Assembly (NCBI RefSeq): GCF_900094835.1
Contig: NZ_FMAO01000002.1
Span: 1 to 64,000 of the forward strand
Length of the DNA: 64,000 nucleotides
Direction of reading: 5' to 3'
Source: Weissella bombi
GTDB taxonomy: Bacteria; Bacillota; Bacilli; Lactobacillales; Lactobacillaceae
Below the pieces are notes generated by a model. The model ran no database searches. It saw only the letters and a program-made list of their open reading frames with translations, and was not told the origin of the DNA. Within the stretch, counting starts at the first letter, position 1; each line of letters opens with the position of its first letter. The translations under genes were made by a program, and so were the position numbers. Positions 46,170-55,685 of the stretch are shown in pieces.

Positions 46170-46200
46170 TTGACCTAAAGTTAGGTTTAGGGTTTAAAGT
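46170..46200 (+). promoter_or_regulatory. MerR-type promoter with 19-bp spacer
   Basis: TTGACC (46170-46175) and TAAAGT (46195-46200) are 19 bp apart, the over-long spacing that MerR activators correct by untwisting DNA. The spacer carries the dyad CCTAAA-GTTAGG-TTTAGG. Confidence 0.85.
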
Positions 46201-46238
46201 AATCGTATCATATATGTAACCAAGGGGGAAACGAATAT

Positions 46239-46973
46239 ATGTCAATTAAAGATAAGGTAATTGTTATTACAGGTGCTTCCAGTGGTATTGGTGCTGCAAC
46301 GGTTGTGAATTTAGCAAAACAACATGCAAAGTTAGTTATTGGTGCACGACGTGTAGATAAATTAGATGAGCTAAAAGAAAAATATTCTGAAGCAGAAATC
46401 ATTACACAAAAAGTCGATGTTACTAATTTTGATGAGGTTAATGACCTAGTAACAACGGCAATTGATCATTTTGGAAAAATTGATGTCCTATTTAACAATG
46501 CAGGTATTATGCCGATTAATCCTTTAATTAAGGGTGCTCGTGATGAGTGGCAAAATATTTTAAATGTTAATGTTATGGGTGTTCTTAATGGTATTGCGGC
46601 TGCTTTACCAATCATGCAATCGCAAAAGTTTGGGCATATTATTGCAACCGATTCGGTAGCTGGTCATGTCGTTGTACCTAATTTAGCAGTTTATAATGGG
46701 TCAAAATTTGCGGTACGAGCAATTATGGAAGGCTTGCGGCAGGAACATCATAATGATGGCATTCGTACTTCAATCGTGTCACCTGGTGCTGTGGCAACTG
46801 AATTATATAAATCATCCACTGATGAAGCAACGCAACAAGCAGAACTAGAAAACGAAAAGGAAATTGGGCTTTCTGCTGAAAATGTGGCGACTGCTGTTGC
46901 TTATGCAATTGATACGCCTGACAACATGGATATTAATGAAATTATTATTCGACCTATCAAACAACCAGTTTAA
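46239..46973 (+). CDS. short-chain dehydrogenase/reductase
   Basis: 244 residues: TGASSGIG cofactor loop, ARR at the end of strand 2 (arginines favour NADP), NNAG at about 88, Ser in TDSVAGH and YNGSK active site. GHVVVPNLAVYNGSKFAVRAIMEGLRQE is close to the YdfG/NADP-dependent oxidoreductase group often controlled by AdhR-like MerR proteins during aldehyde stress. AAGGGGG precedes the ATG. Followed after 18 bp by an alpha/beta hydrolase. Confidence 0.88.
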   Translation: MSIKDKVIVITGASSGIGAATVVNLAKQHAKLVIGARRVDKLDELKEKYSEAEIITQKVDVTNFDEVNDLVTTAIDHFGKIDVLFNNAGIMPINPLIKGARDEWQNILNVNVMGVLNGIAAALPIMQSQKFGHIIATDSVAGHVVVPNLAVYNGSKFAVRAIMEGLRQEHHNDGIRTSIVSPGAVATELYKSSTDEATQQAELENEKEIGLSAENVATAVAYAIDTPDNMDINEIIIRPIKQPV

Positions 46974-46991
46974 TTATATGAAAGAGGTAGT

Positions 46992-48005
46992 ATGATGACT
47001 AAAATTTTAAATGATACACGTGTATTTACAATAAATCCAAATATAGATGTGCAAGATGTTACATTTCAAAATAGATTCGGTTTTGTTTTAGCAGGTCACC
47101 TTTATAAGCCGTTGAATTTTGAAGAAGGAAATAAATATGCAGCAATTGTGATATCAGGACCTTTTGGAGCTGTTAAGGAGCAATCAAGTGGTTTATACGC
47201 ACAAACTTTAGCAGAACGTGGTTTTGTTACCTTGGCATTTGATCAATCTACAACTGGAGAGAGTTCAGGAAATGTTCGTAATATGGCATCACCAGACATT
47301 TTTACAGAAGATTTTTCAGCTGCTGTTGATTTTATTGGTATGCAAGATTATGTTAATCGCGAAAAAATTGGTGCTTTAGGTATTTGTGGACTTGGTAGTC
47401 ATGTGCTTGCTGCAGCTGCAATTGATAAACGTATTAAAGCTGTTGCAACCAGTGTTATGTACGATATGGGTGAATCAATGTGGCAAGGTATAGATGGTTC
47501 TAAGACGCCAAAGCAACAAGATATTGAACGTGATTATTTAGCAGAACAACGTTGGCATGATGCTGAAAATAATACTCACGAAGACGGACCACATGAGTTA
47601 CCATTCGATGAAAATGACCAACCAATTCATTTAACAAGTATATTGCCAGATAAATTGGATGAAGATGCAGATCCAGTAACTACCGACTTTTTCCACTATT
47701 ATAAGGAACGGGCTTTCCACCCTCGATCAGTTAATTCAAATGGTGCTTGGGCAGCTACGAGTCCTTGGAGTTATTATAATTTTAGCTTGCAGCAGAAAAT
47801 TTCTGAAATCGCTCCTCGACCAACACTAATTGTAACCGGTGAGAAAGCACATTCTCGTCATATGGCAGAAAAATCATATGAGTACTTGCACGAACCTAAG
47901 GAATTAGTGATTGTGCCTAATGCAACACATGTGGATTTGTATGATCAAATGACATTAATTCCCTTTGATAAATTTGAATCATTTTTTAAAGGTAATTTAA
48001 AATAA
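46992..48005 (+). CDS. alpha/beta hydrolase with cysteine nucleophile
   Basis: 337 residues. The nucleophile elbow reads GICGLGS (near 130), so the nucleophile is cysteine, as in dienelactone hydrolases and the YcjY-like group. The acid and base lie in VTGEKAHSRHMAEKSYEYL and PNATHVDLYDQM. A charged insertion (about 165-220) covers the active site. Two consecutive ATGs start it (46992 and 46995) after AGAGG. Operon with the SDR gene under the MerR promoter, so probably detoxification. Confidence 0.82.
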   Translation: MMTKILNDTRVFTINPNIDVQDVTFQNRFGFVLAGHLYKPLNFEEGNKYAAIVISGPFGAVKEQSSGLYAQTLAERGFVTLAFDQSTTGESSGNVRNMASPDIFTEDFSAAVDFIGMQDYVNREKIGALGICGLGSHVLAAAAIDKRIKAVATSVMYDMGESMWQGIDGSKTPKQQDIERDYLAEQRWHDAENNTHEDGPHELPFDENDQPIHLTSILPDKLDEDADPVTTDFFHYYKERAFHPRSVNSNGAWAATSPWSYYNFSLQQKISEIAPRPTLIVTGEKAHSRHMAEKSYEYLHEPKELVIVPNATHVDLYDQMTLIPFDKFESFFKGNLK

Positions 48006-48059
48006 ATTTTCCTTATTTGGTATGCTAGAGGTTAATTAGAGAAATTTAGGGAGCGCAAT

Positions 48060-48629
48060 ATGGAAATACAAGAATTAATAAATAAGATGGACGCAGATCA
48101 CGTTATACCTGAAAATTCAGAACTGAATCGTGCAATGCATGACGTGTCTTCAGAAACACGCCGTTTGTGTATGACTTTAAACACAGGTGTTTACACCGAT
48201 GATGAAATCAGAGACCAATTTTCTCAGATTATTGGCAAAACGGTTGATTCAGCGTTTACGCTATTTTTACCTTTTACAACAGATTTTGGTAAAAATATTG
48301 TTGTTGGGAAAAATGTATTTATCAATTCAGGTTGTCGTTTTCAAGATCAGGGTAAAATTGAGATTGGTGACAATAGTTTAATTGGTCATAACGTTGTCAT
48401 TGCAACGATTAATCATGATTTAGATCCAAAACATAGAGGAACTTTGCATCTACAACCTGTGAAATTAGCAAATAATACATGGATTGGTTCTAATGCCACC
48501 ATTTTAGCCGGTGTTACGGTTGGCGAAAATTCAGTCGTTGCTGCTGGTGCGGTGGTTACCAAGGATGTGCCGGCTAATACAGTTGTTGCAGGTACCCCTG
48601 CTAAAGTTGTTAAACATTTGGAATATTAA
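48060..48629 (+). CDS. sugar O-acetyltransferase (maltose/galactoside type)
   Basis: 189 residues with left-handed beta-helix repeats: IVVGKNVFINSGCRFQDQGKIEIGDNSLIGHNVVIAT, the catalytic histidine in INHDLDP, and WIGSNATILAGVTVGENSVVAAGAVVTKDVPANTVVAGTPAKVVK. It transfers acetyl from acetyl-CoA to non-metabolised sugars. GGGAG precedes the ATG. Confidence 0.88.
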   Translation: MEIQELINKMDADHVIPENSELNRAMHDVSSETRRLCMTLNTGVYTDDEIRDQFSQIIGKTVDSAFTLFLPFTTDFGKNIVVGKNVFINSGCRFQDQGKIEIGDNSLIGHNVVIATINHDLDPKHRGTLHLQPVKLANNTWIGSNATILAGVTVGENSVVAAGAVVTKDVPANTVVAGTPAKVVKHLEY

Positions 48630-48633
48630 ATAA

Positions 48634-48680
48634 AAACGGAAGTAAATCACTAATCTGCTGATTTGCTTCCGTTTTATTAT
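48634..48680. terminator. bidirectional terminator
   Basis: AAAACGGAAGTAAATC pairs with TGATTTGCTTCCGTTTT; it lies between the acetyltransferase and the convergent purine permease. Confidence 0.88.
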
Positions 48681-50032
48681 TATGCAGCCTCTGCTTGAGT
48701 GGCCGTCTTAGATTTACGATTTAGAATTAAGTTCAAAACAATTGCAGTAATAGCAGCAACAGCGATTGGTGATCCAATCAAATATTGTAGCATTTGTGGC
48801 GCAGCTTCCTTAAATTTATCAGGTAGCAAAGCCAAAGCCATTGTGACTGAAATTGGGATACCAATGATATAACTTTGGTTACCGGCAGTTTTCAAATCAC
48901 CAATGGTATTTAGTCCATTTAACATGATAATGACTAATACAACGGCACCAATACCACCAATTACTGGGGATGGAATAGAAGCTAATAATGCGGCTAACTT
49001 ACTGAATAAACCTAGCCCCATGAACCAGACACCTGCGGCAACAAAGACCTTACGGCTGGCAACACCAGTGATTGAAACAATACCAGCGTTGGTTGAATAA
49101 CCAGTCATAGGAACACTACCGATTAATACAGAGACTAGACAACTAATTCCCTCACCAATCATACCGTGATTCCACTGCTTACCTTTGATCTCTTTACCTG
49201 TGACCGCACTCATAGCAAACCAAGTACCCGTCGTTTCGGCTGTTAAGACCATGTAAATGATAATGAAAGTAATCGTAGCCGATAGATTAAAATTAAAACC
49301 ATAATGGAACATGGTAAATTTTGGAAAACTAAACCAAGCGGCTGAAGACAAACTACTCCAATCCATACGCCCCATAATCATTGAGGCAATAATACCGACA
49401 AACATGGTAATGACGATTGAAGAGACTTTCAAAAAGCGATGTAATTTAGCGACGTAAGTTCCAACTGTGACAACAACCAATAACGTTCCAACGGTGATAC
49501 CGGCTAAAGTAATGTTTTCAAAGTCATTACCGGCGGCGTGGAAAATATTACTGTTCATCATATTAGGTAAGTTTCCTAACCCAACACAGGTGATGATCGT
49601 TCCACCGACAACGGGTGGCAAAAGCCGGTTGATAATTTTTTCATACCAACCTGACATCCCCAATAGAATCAAGAACAAAGCACCAATCAAGCAAGACGTT
49701 AGAACAACTGACATACCACCGTTGCTACCACCATTAGCAAAATAAATACCAACAATGGCACTTGCAGGAACGAATGATGGTCCCTGTGAAAGTGGCATCT
49801 TCATGAAGATTGCTGTTTGAATGATCGTTCCAAAACCACAGGCTAGAAAAGCAGCTTGTAGAAATGAGGAAGTTTGCGTTGCACTTAATGCTAACATACT
49901 AGCAATCAATAATGGCCCAACGTAGGCATCCATTGCTAGAACGTGCTGAAGCCCTAAGACGGTTGCTTCAGATGTTGGTAAAGAGTCGTCAGGACCTAAA
50001 ATTAAACCATCTGCTTTTTTGTTTTCTGCCAT
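48680..50032 (-). CDS. NCS2-family nucleobase permease
   Basis: 450 residues with 14 membrane segments. GLQHVLAM in helix 1, AETTGTWFAMSAVTG in helix 8 and GYSTNAGIVSITGVASR in helix 10 are NCS2/NAT signatures. Its ATG overlaps the stop codon of the guanine deaminase gene by one base, so it is coupled with it; guanine, xanthine or uric acid are candidate substrates. Confidence 0.88.
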   Translation of the reverse strand: MAENKKADGLILGPDDSLPTSEATVLGLQHVLAMDAYVGPLLIASMLALSATQTSSFLQAAFLACGFGTIIQTAIFMKMPLSQGPSFVPASAIVGIYFANGGSNGGMSVVLTSCLIGALFLILLGMSGWYEKIINRLLPPVVGGTIITCVGLGNLPNMMNSNIFHAAGNDFENITLAGITVGTLLVVVTVGTYVAKLHRFLKVSSIVITMFVGIIASMIMGRMDWSSLSSAAWFSFPKFTMFHYGFNFNLSATITFIIIYMVLTAETTGTWFAMSAVTGKEIKGKQWNHGMIGEGISCLVSVLIGSVPMTGYSTNAGIVSITGVASRKVFVAAGVWFMGLGLFSKLAALLASIPSPVIGGIGAVVLVIIMLNGLNTIGDLKTAGNQSYIIGIPISVTMALALLPDKFKEAAPQMLQYLIGSPIAVAAITAIVLNLILNRKSKTATQAEAA

Positions 50033-51381
50033 TATTTGATTTCCCCTTTAGCGACAAGTCCTTGTGTTAAGACGACATCAATTTCGTTGGTAGTTGTTTC
50101 GTACATTAATTTTTCAAAGCGTGTATAAGGTGTTTGTTCGATAAATTCAGGATACTTTGAGTGCACAACTTGTAGGTCTGCAAAAGCGCCTTCTTCAATA
50201 ACACCGGTGTTAAGGTGCAATGTCTTAGCACCACCAGCAGTTGCAAGATAAAAGGCTGTATCTGCTGTGATACGTGCATCCCCAACACCACGTTTGTCAG
50301 CTTCAATGCTGTTGTCTACACCATCGCTAAGCATTGCTGAAGCCATGGCAGCTTGACGTAGTGTTTGGTAAATGCTTGGTTCATAACCACCACAAATATC
50401 AGTACCAAGACCGACGTTAATGTCCTTTTCAAGGGCTTTTTTAACAGGCAAAACGGCTGTTCCGTGGAACCCATTTGAAACTGGACAGTGTGCAATTGCG
50501 GTACCACGTTCTTGGAAAAGATTTAAGTCAAAATCATTTAGTAGCGTACCATGCGCCATGATGGCTTTATCTGTTAACAAACCAGTTTCATCAAGCATTT
50601 CTGAGTCGCGCTTATTATAGTTATCCAAGGCGTAGGCATCTTCTGTGTTGTTTTCACTACAATGTGATTGAATCAATAAGTCATATTTCTTAGCTAATTG
50701 TCCAAGACCACGCATACCTTCTAAAGTACATGATGTTAAATAACGTGGTGTGATAACGGCTTGCATTTTAATAAATTGACCGGCGTTCATTTTATCGACA
50801 GTTTGGATAAACGATTCTGTATCAGCCAATGCACTTTCAGTTGATTCATCATGATAGTAATCAGGGCATTCGTCAGGATTGTCCATAACAACCTTGCCGA
50901 TTAGACCACGTTGGTGGAATTTTTGACATGACTTAACTAATTCAACGTTTCCAGCGTTATCAAGTGATCCGAAGTACAACACTGTTGTTGTCCCGTTATC
51001 AATTAATGTTTGAACAAGATTGTCATATACCTTGTGTGCAAATTCAGCATCTGAGAATTTAGCTTCTAATGGGAATGTGTAATTGAAGAACCAATCTTCT
51101 TCAAAGCTGTTCAAAGCTTGGCTAATGTTTGGCCATTGTGGTGCGTGTACGTGAGTATCGATAAATCCTGGTAGCAGATATTGGTCGTCTGCTAATGTCC
51201 ATAAAATATTATCTGCTTTAGCTTGATCTAAAACAGTTTGGTACGATGAATCGTCTTGTTGAACGATTTTGCCAATTTGACCTTCATCATTTAAACACAC
51301 TAGGCTGTTTTCATGAAAAGCAACCTTGTTTGAAGATACAGCAGAATAATAACTACCTTGAATAACTTTTGTAAAATGCAC
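50032..51381 (-). CDS. guaD: guanine deaminase
   Basis: 449 residues of the amidohydrolase fold. Zinc ligands and active-site motifs: PGFIDTHVHAPQWPN, IQSHCSEN, IMAHGTLL, AHCPVSNGF and GLGTDICGG. It hydrolyses guanine to xanthine and ammonia. The start is GTG with GAGGTG eight bases upstream. Together with the NCS2 permease it makes a purine salvage pair; PurBox-like sites lie upstream. Confidence 0.93.
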   Translation of the reverse strand: MHFTKVIQGSYYSAVSSNKVAFHENSLVCLNDEGQIGKIVQQDDSSYQTVLDQAKADNILWTLADDQYLLPGFIDTHVHAPQWPNISQALNSFEEDWFFNYTFPLEAKFSDAEFAHKVYDNLVQTLIDNGTTTVLYFGSLDNAGNVELVKSCQKFHQRGLIGKVVMDNPDECPDYYHDESTESALADTESFIQTVDKMNAGQFIKMQAVITPRYLTSCTLEGMRGLGQLAKKYDLLIQSHCSENNTEDAYALDNYNKRDSEMLDETGLLTDKAIMAHGTLLNDFDLNLFQERGTAIAHCPVSNGFHGTAVLPVKKALEKDINVGLGTDICGGYEPSIYQTLRQAAMASAMLSDGVDNSIEADKRGVGDARITADTAFYLATAGGAKTLHLNTGVIEEGAFADLQVVHSKYPEFIEQTPYTRFEKLMYETTTNEIDVVLTQGLVAKGEIK

Positions 51382-51697
51382 GACTCATTCACCTCATCTT
51401 TAAATTTCACTAATAACTTAACATTATAAAATATATGAGTAAATAAAGTTCGTTTTGTAACTAGTGTTTAAATTATTCTTTTTTTTGATGAATTATATGA
51501 AGTTTAATTTATTTATCCCCTTTTAAAGGTACTAAATAAAGTTTAAATTGAACTAATTTGTTAAACTTATAACAATAATAATATTAAATATTTTTATCTA
51601 AATATAATTAATGTTCGTGTTTATTGAAGAATAGAACGAGCCTTATTTGTGACCTTATAGATTCTAAAATATATAATTTACATATTTTTTTGGACAA
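51382..51697. promoter_or_regulatory. guaD upstream region with PurBox-like sites
   Basis: Minus-strand AAAACGAACTTTA (51445-51457) and AAACACGAACATT (51610-51622) each differ by one core base from the PurR box AWWWCCGAACWWT. TATAAT occurs on the minus strand near 51424. The rest is AT-rich without a gene, and I see no purine riboswitch. Confidence 0.5.
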
Positions 51698-51728
51698 AAA
51701 AAGAGTCAAAGAGAATTCTTTGACTCGA
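51698..51728 (-). terminator. formate/nitrite transporter terminator
   Basis: GAGTCAAAG (51703-51711) pairs with CTTTGACTC (51718-51726), then seven Ts on the minus strand. Confidence 0.9.
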
Positions 51729-51741
51729 AGTGTATTTATTT

Positions 51742-52611
51742 TTAATCAACGTAATTTGTCTTAGTTTTGTTCATCCAAGCATATGTCATACCGATGACCA
51801 AGGCACCACCAACATAATTACCAATTAAGGCGAAGAATAAGTTGTGTAGCACGCTTCCTAGTGTCATACCAGCAATTGTACCGTGTGATGCAAAGAATGC
51901 TAGTGAGAATGCTGGGAAGTTTGCGATAACGTGTTCGTAACCCAAGAAGGCGAAGATAAAGATAACAAAGATAATTGCCATAACCTTACCTGCATCGTCC
52001 TTCATACGAAGGTTAATGAAGAACGCCGTGTTAACAATGATGTTAGCAAAGATAGCTTCAACGAAAATTTGAATTGATGACTTGCTTAGCTTAGCAGCAA
52101 TTCCATCAAACAAATAATTAGCTGATGGTAGATCCTGGAAAGGACCTGTCAATGAGATTAGGTAAGCAAAGAAGATACCACCAATCAAATTGAATAATAG
52201 CGTCGTACCAAGAACCTTAGCTGCCGTTGAAAAATGAATTTTCTTACGGTAAACACCAACTGTAACGAATAACATATTTGATGTTCCAAGTTCGGCACCC
52301 ATGAAAATGATCATAACCAATGACCAACTAAACATGAAAGCGAAAGTGAATTTACCAGATCCTGGCAAAAACTTTTCAGCTTGCAAAGCAGTTCCGAAAG
52401 CTGCGGCCGTTCCTAATGTTAGGAACAACGTTGCCAACATGGCACGAGCAGCGTAACGAGCATAACTGCTTTTGAACAAGGCAACCTTATTCATTAATGA
52501 CTCATCTATTTTTCTAAATAGTGGTGATTTCTCAACCGCTTCTTCCTTAGCATTAACAGCGTCTACGCTAGGCACTTCAGCGGCATAATCTCTTGTATGT
52601 GGTATATCCAT
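51742..52611 (-). CDS. formate/nitrite transporter (FNT family)
   Basis: 289 residues with six helices. The conserved loops are AFGTALQAEKFLPGSGKF in the first half and FLGYEHVIANFPAFSLAFF, where the pore histidine lies. The N-terminal 40 residues are polar and charged. FNT channels pass formate, nitrite, hydrosulfide or lactate; no enzyme partner adjoins it. AGGAGAG precedes the ATG. A CcpA site lies about 300 bp upstream. Confidence 0.88.
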   Translation of the reverse strand: MDIPHTRDYAAEVPSVDAVNAKEEAVEKSPLFRKIDESLMNKVALFKSSYARYAARAMLATLFLTLGTAAAFGTALQAEKFLPGSGKFTFAFMFSWSLVMIIFMGAELGTSNMLFVTVGVYRKKIHFSTAAKVLGTTLLFNLIGGIFFAYLISLTGPFQDLPSANYLFDGIAAKLSKSSIQIFVEAIFANIIVNTAFFINLRMKDDAGKVMAIIFVIFIFAFLGYEHVIANFPAFSLAFFASHGTIAGMTLGSVLHNLFFALIGNYVGGALVIGMTYAWMNKTKTNYVD

Positions 52612-53030
52612 GTTGATTTCTCTCCTATAAATTTTTAAGTTTATGATTTATTGAGAAACACAACATGTTAAATGACAGACATTTTTGACGTTACGCATTA
52701 ATAACCTAAATTAGTAAAATCCTCACATGGTACTAAATTTAATGACTAATAATTAAAAAAACGGTTCGTCTAGCCCACACTAGATTATGCCGTATTTACA
52801 ATTAATAATTACGCCATTTTTAAGTCATTGGCGTTAATAAAATTTTATCTGCGCATTCTTTTGTAATGCACTCACTCATAACATAACTCTTAAACATAAA
52901 AATAAAAGATGCAAACGCTTACACCTTTTTCCTACAAGAAATAGCTTACTCTGATATTGTCCGAAATTCAAGAGCAATTTTATAAAAAATAGCAAATTAA
53001 ATGGAATTAGTATATATTTTTGTATCTAAT
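52612..53030. other. spacer upstream of formate/nitrite transporter
   Basis: Apart from the cre site I see no gene here. It is AT-rich; a specific promoter could not be fixed on the minus strand. Confidence 0.6.
52909..52923. promoter_or_regulatory. catabolite-responsive element (cre)
   Basis: ATGCAAACGCTTACA fits the CcpA consensus WTGNAANCGNWNNCW at all positions. It lies between the rlmH terminator and the formate/nitrite transporter, about 300 bp from that gene. Confidence 0.75.
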
Positions 53031-53065
53031 AAAAAGCACACTGCTAAATATGGCAGTGTGCTTTT
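53031..53065 (-). terminator. rlmH terminator
   Basis: AAAAGCACACTGC (53032-53044) pairs with GCAGTGTGCTTTT (53053-53065), continuing into TTTTTATT on the minus strand. Confidence 0.92.
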
Positions 53066-53077
53066 GGGACAACAATC

Positions 53078-53557
53078 CTATTTATGGTACGGTGTGTGGG
53101 CATTTATCATGAAGCTTCGGTAAATTTGTTCAGTTAAGACAAGACGCATCAATTGATGTGGTAGTGTGAAACGGCCAAAACTAATTTGCGTATTAGCACG
53201 CTTTAATACCTCAGGTGCTAATCCTAAAGATCCACCAATAATGAAAGTTAAGTCTGACTTGCCTTGTACTGTTAGGCGTTCGATTTCAGCCGCAAGTTCT
53301 TCACTAGAACGCTCTGTTCCTTTAATAGCTAATGCAAAGACATATTCTTTATCTTTTATTTTACTTAGAATGCGTTCGCCTTCTTTGCTCATAACTTGGT
53401 CCATTTGAGCTTGTGAAAGTTGTTCGGGTGCTTTTTCATCAGGTACTTCAATGATGGAAACTTTTGCAAATTTATGCAATCTCTTAGTATATTCAGCGAT
53501 ACCATCTTTTAAATATTTTTCTTTTAACTTACCAACACCGATAATTTTTATGTTCAT
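53078..53557 (-). CDS. rlmH: 23S rRNA pseudouridine-1915 N3-methyltransferase
   Basis: 159 residues, exactly the usual length of RlmH. It ends with [30 protein letters not shown], the SPOUT-knot and substrate-binding tail, and has [17 protein letters not shown] for S-adenosylmethionine. It methylates pseudouridine 1915 of 23S rRNA. As in many Firmicutes it lies near the origin. Confidence 0.97.
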   Translation of the reverse strand: MNIKIIGVGKLKEKYLKDGIAEYTKRLHKFAKVSIIEVPDEKAPEQLSQAQMDQVMSKEGERILSKIKDKEYVFALAIKGTERSSEELAAEIERLTVQGKSDLTFIIGGSLGLAPEVLKRANTQISFGRFTLPHQLMRLVLTEQIYRSFMINAHTPYHK

Positions 53558-54291
53558 TGTTCGTGTCCCTTTCCATAAATAATGATTGATTTTCGAAATT
53601 TTCTTGCCTTAATGTGGATAAGTTAGAAAAATGATAATAAAACAAAGGTTATCCACAAGTTAATAACAGGGTTAAAAACAACTATAAACACTATTATATC
53701 AGACCTTTAAAAGGTTTACGTTAACATTTTTATTCAGTTATACACAGTTGTGAATTGTGCTTGTGTATAATTAGAAAAAAGTTATCATAACGGCATTTGT
53801 AAACGCTATATTAATTGAATTATCCATAATATAAGAATAGTCTCAAAAAGTTATACACAGATAAAATTTCATATTTCATGTTTTTTCACAAAATATATAA
53901 GGTAATTAAAAGAAAAATATTCGATTTTAGCCGTATAATCAGCCGTATTTTACTTGATTATTTTAGGTAAAACGGTTTAATGACGTATTATTTTCAAAAA
54001 AATACATGAAATTATCTTAAAAAGCAAAAATTTAATAAGGTTTAACCTAATTTTAAGCTAAAACCCTAATTTAATAACGTTTTGTTCGATATGAGTGTTT
54101 TGAACAGGTTATCCACATTGAGATATTAGTTGATTTAATAAGGTTTTCTTGGGAAAAATCAGAAGTTATTAACAAGTTATCCACAGATGACGGTGGAATA
54201 CGTGGACTTTTCCCCTAGTTGTCCACAAAAATCTGTGAAAAACTTTTGGGTTCCTCCTGTATAATATAAATATGTTGGGAGATACTTAATT
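53558..54291. other. second DnaA-box cluster, no gene
   Basis: This 734-bp spacer has perfect DnaA boxes at 53613-53621 (complement), 53649-53657, 54109-54117 and 54177-54185. One-base variants lie at 53738-53746, 53762-53770, 53820-53828, 53851-53859 and 54219-54227. It is very AT-rich, especially 53880-54060. No open frame, RNA gene or long inverted repeat is apparent. It lies about 25 kb to the right of the oriC array. Confidence 0.85.
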
Positions 54292-55635
54292 ATGAAAAAA
54301 ATATTTAGCAAATTAACGCCCCCTCAGGTTTTAACACTGGGATTTTTGGTTATTATATTTGTTGGTGCTTTTGTATTAAGGATGCCTATGTCACAGCAAC
54401 CAGGTGTACATGTTAATTTTATGGATGCATTGTTCACAGCTGTGTCAGCAACAGCAATTACAGGACTTACAGTTGTTAATACAGCGACGACTTGGTCAAC
54501 GTTAGGACAGATTGTATTGCTTGTGATGATTGAAATTGGTGCTTTAGGGTTTATGACGTTTGCGGTTTTGCTATTTGCGCTGACTGGTCAACGTTTGGAT
54601 TTAAAAGCACGCTTGATGGCGCAACAAGCGCTGAATCTTCGGAACTTAGCTGATGTTAAAAGTGTGTTATCTTATGTGTTTTCATTGTCAGCGATTATTC
54701 AATTGATTGGTGCCGTACTGATGTTACCGGATTTTATACCTCGCTTTGGTATTACTAAAGGTATTTATCTTAGCATTGCGTCATCTATTTCATCATTTGG
54801 AAATGCTGGTTTTACATTTTTTGATAAACCTGTTTCTTTCTTGCAAAATGATCCTTATATTTTGATTATTTGGATGTTGTTGATTACGGCTGGATCATTA
54901 GGATTCCTAGTGTGGCGCGATTTGTTGTTGTTTTATAAACAACAACGAGTTAGTTTGCACACTAAAGTTGCTATACACGTGTCTGGTTGGTTGATTGGTA
55001 TTAGTTTTGTGTTGTTCCTTATTACAGAAAAGTTACTAGCGCCACTTATGGAGACGACCTCTTTGGGAAATCGAATTGTGGATAGTTTGTTTTTAGCAGT
55101 TGTACCCAGAACAGCCGGATTAGAAGTGATTCCACTATCTAATTTATCCGCAGCTGGTATTATGATTATTACTTTCTTGATGTTTGTCGGTGGAACTCCT
55201 GGATCAACGTCTGGTGGTATTAAAACGACCACGCTAGGAATTTTGTGGATGCAATCAATGGCAGCCTTACGAGGTCAAGAACAAGTTAACTTCGGTGGTC
55301 GTCGTTTTAGCCAAAAGATTGTAATTAAAGCAATGATGTTGGCTGTTATTTCAATTGTTTTTGTGGCAGTAGTTTCTTTGTTATTAACAATGACAGAGCA
55401 TATCCCTAAGGGACAAGGTTTGGAATACATTGTTTTTGAAGTTATTTCAGCTTTTTCTACAACGGGCTTTTCTTTGGGACTAACCCCTCATTTAACAAGC
55501 TTTGGAAAAGTTGTCATTATGATTGTGATGTTTATCGGTCGTGTTGGCCTTTACACAGTTATGTTCTCGGTTATGAATATTCGTGATAAGCCACGTAAAT
55601 TCCAATATCCTACTGAGGAAGTAATTATTGGCTAA
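54292..55635 (+). CDS. ktrB: Ktr/Trk potassium channel subunit
   Basis: 447 residues. Four P-loop repeats can be seen around TAITGLT, SSFGNAGF, PRTAGL and FSTTGFSLG, whose glycines form the selectivity filter; GGTPGSTSGGIKTTT is the intramembrane gate loop before helix 3. It conducts K+ (with Na+ assistance in KtrB) under KtrA control. GGGAGA precedes the ATG, and a TATAAT box lies at 54260-54265. Confidence 0.93.
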   Translation: MKKIFSKLTPPQVLTLGFLVIIFVGAFVLRMPMSQQPGVHVNFMDALFTAVSATAITGLTVVNTATTWSTLGQIVLLVMIEIGALGFMTFAVLLFALTGQRLDLKARLMAQQALNLRNLADVKSVLSYVFSLSAIIQLIGAVLMLPDFIPRFGITKGIYLSIASSISSFGNAGFTFFDKPVSFLQNDPYILIIWMLLITAGSLGFLVWRDLLLFYKQQRVSLHTKVAIHVSGWLIGISFVLFLITEKLLAPLMETTSLGNRIVDSLFLAVVPRTAGLEVIPLSNLSAAGIMIITFLMFVGGTPGSTSGGIKTTTLGILWMQSMAALRGQEQVNFGGRRFSQKIVIKAMMLAVISIVFVAVVSLLLTMTEHIPKGQGLEYIVFEVISAFSTTGFSLGLTPHLTSFGKVVIMIVMFIGRVGLYTVMFSVMNIRDKPRKFQYPTEEVIIG

Positions 55636-55685
55636 AATGAAAGAAGTTGCGTAAACTGTTAGGTAAAATGATGGGAGTTTAAAGC

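Noticed and set aside
51382-51741. Possible purine riboswitch before guaD
   Set aside because: I looked for the three-way junction with its conserved loops and a terminator on the minus strand and found neither; PurBox-like sites explain regulation better.
53797-53811. Second cre-like site in the DnaA-box spacer
   Set aside because: TTGTAAACGCTATAT misses a conserved cytosine and no catabolite-related gene adjoins it.
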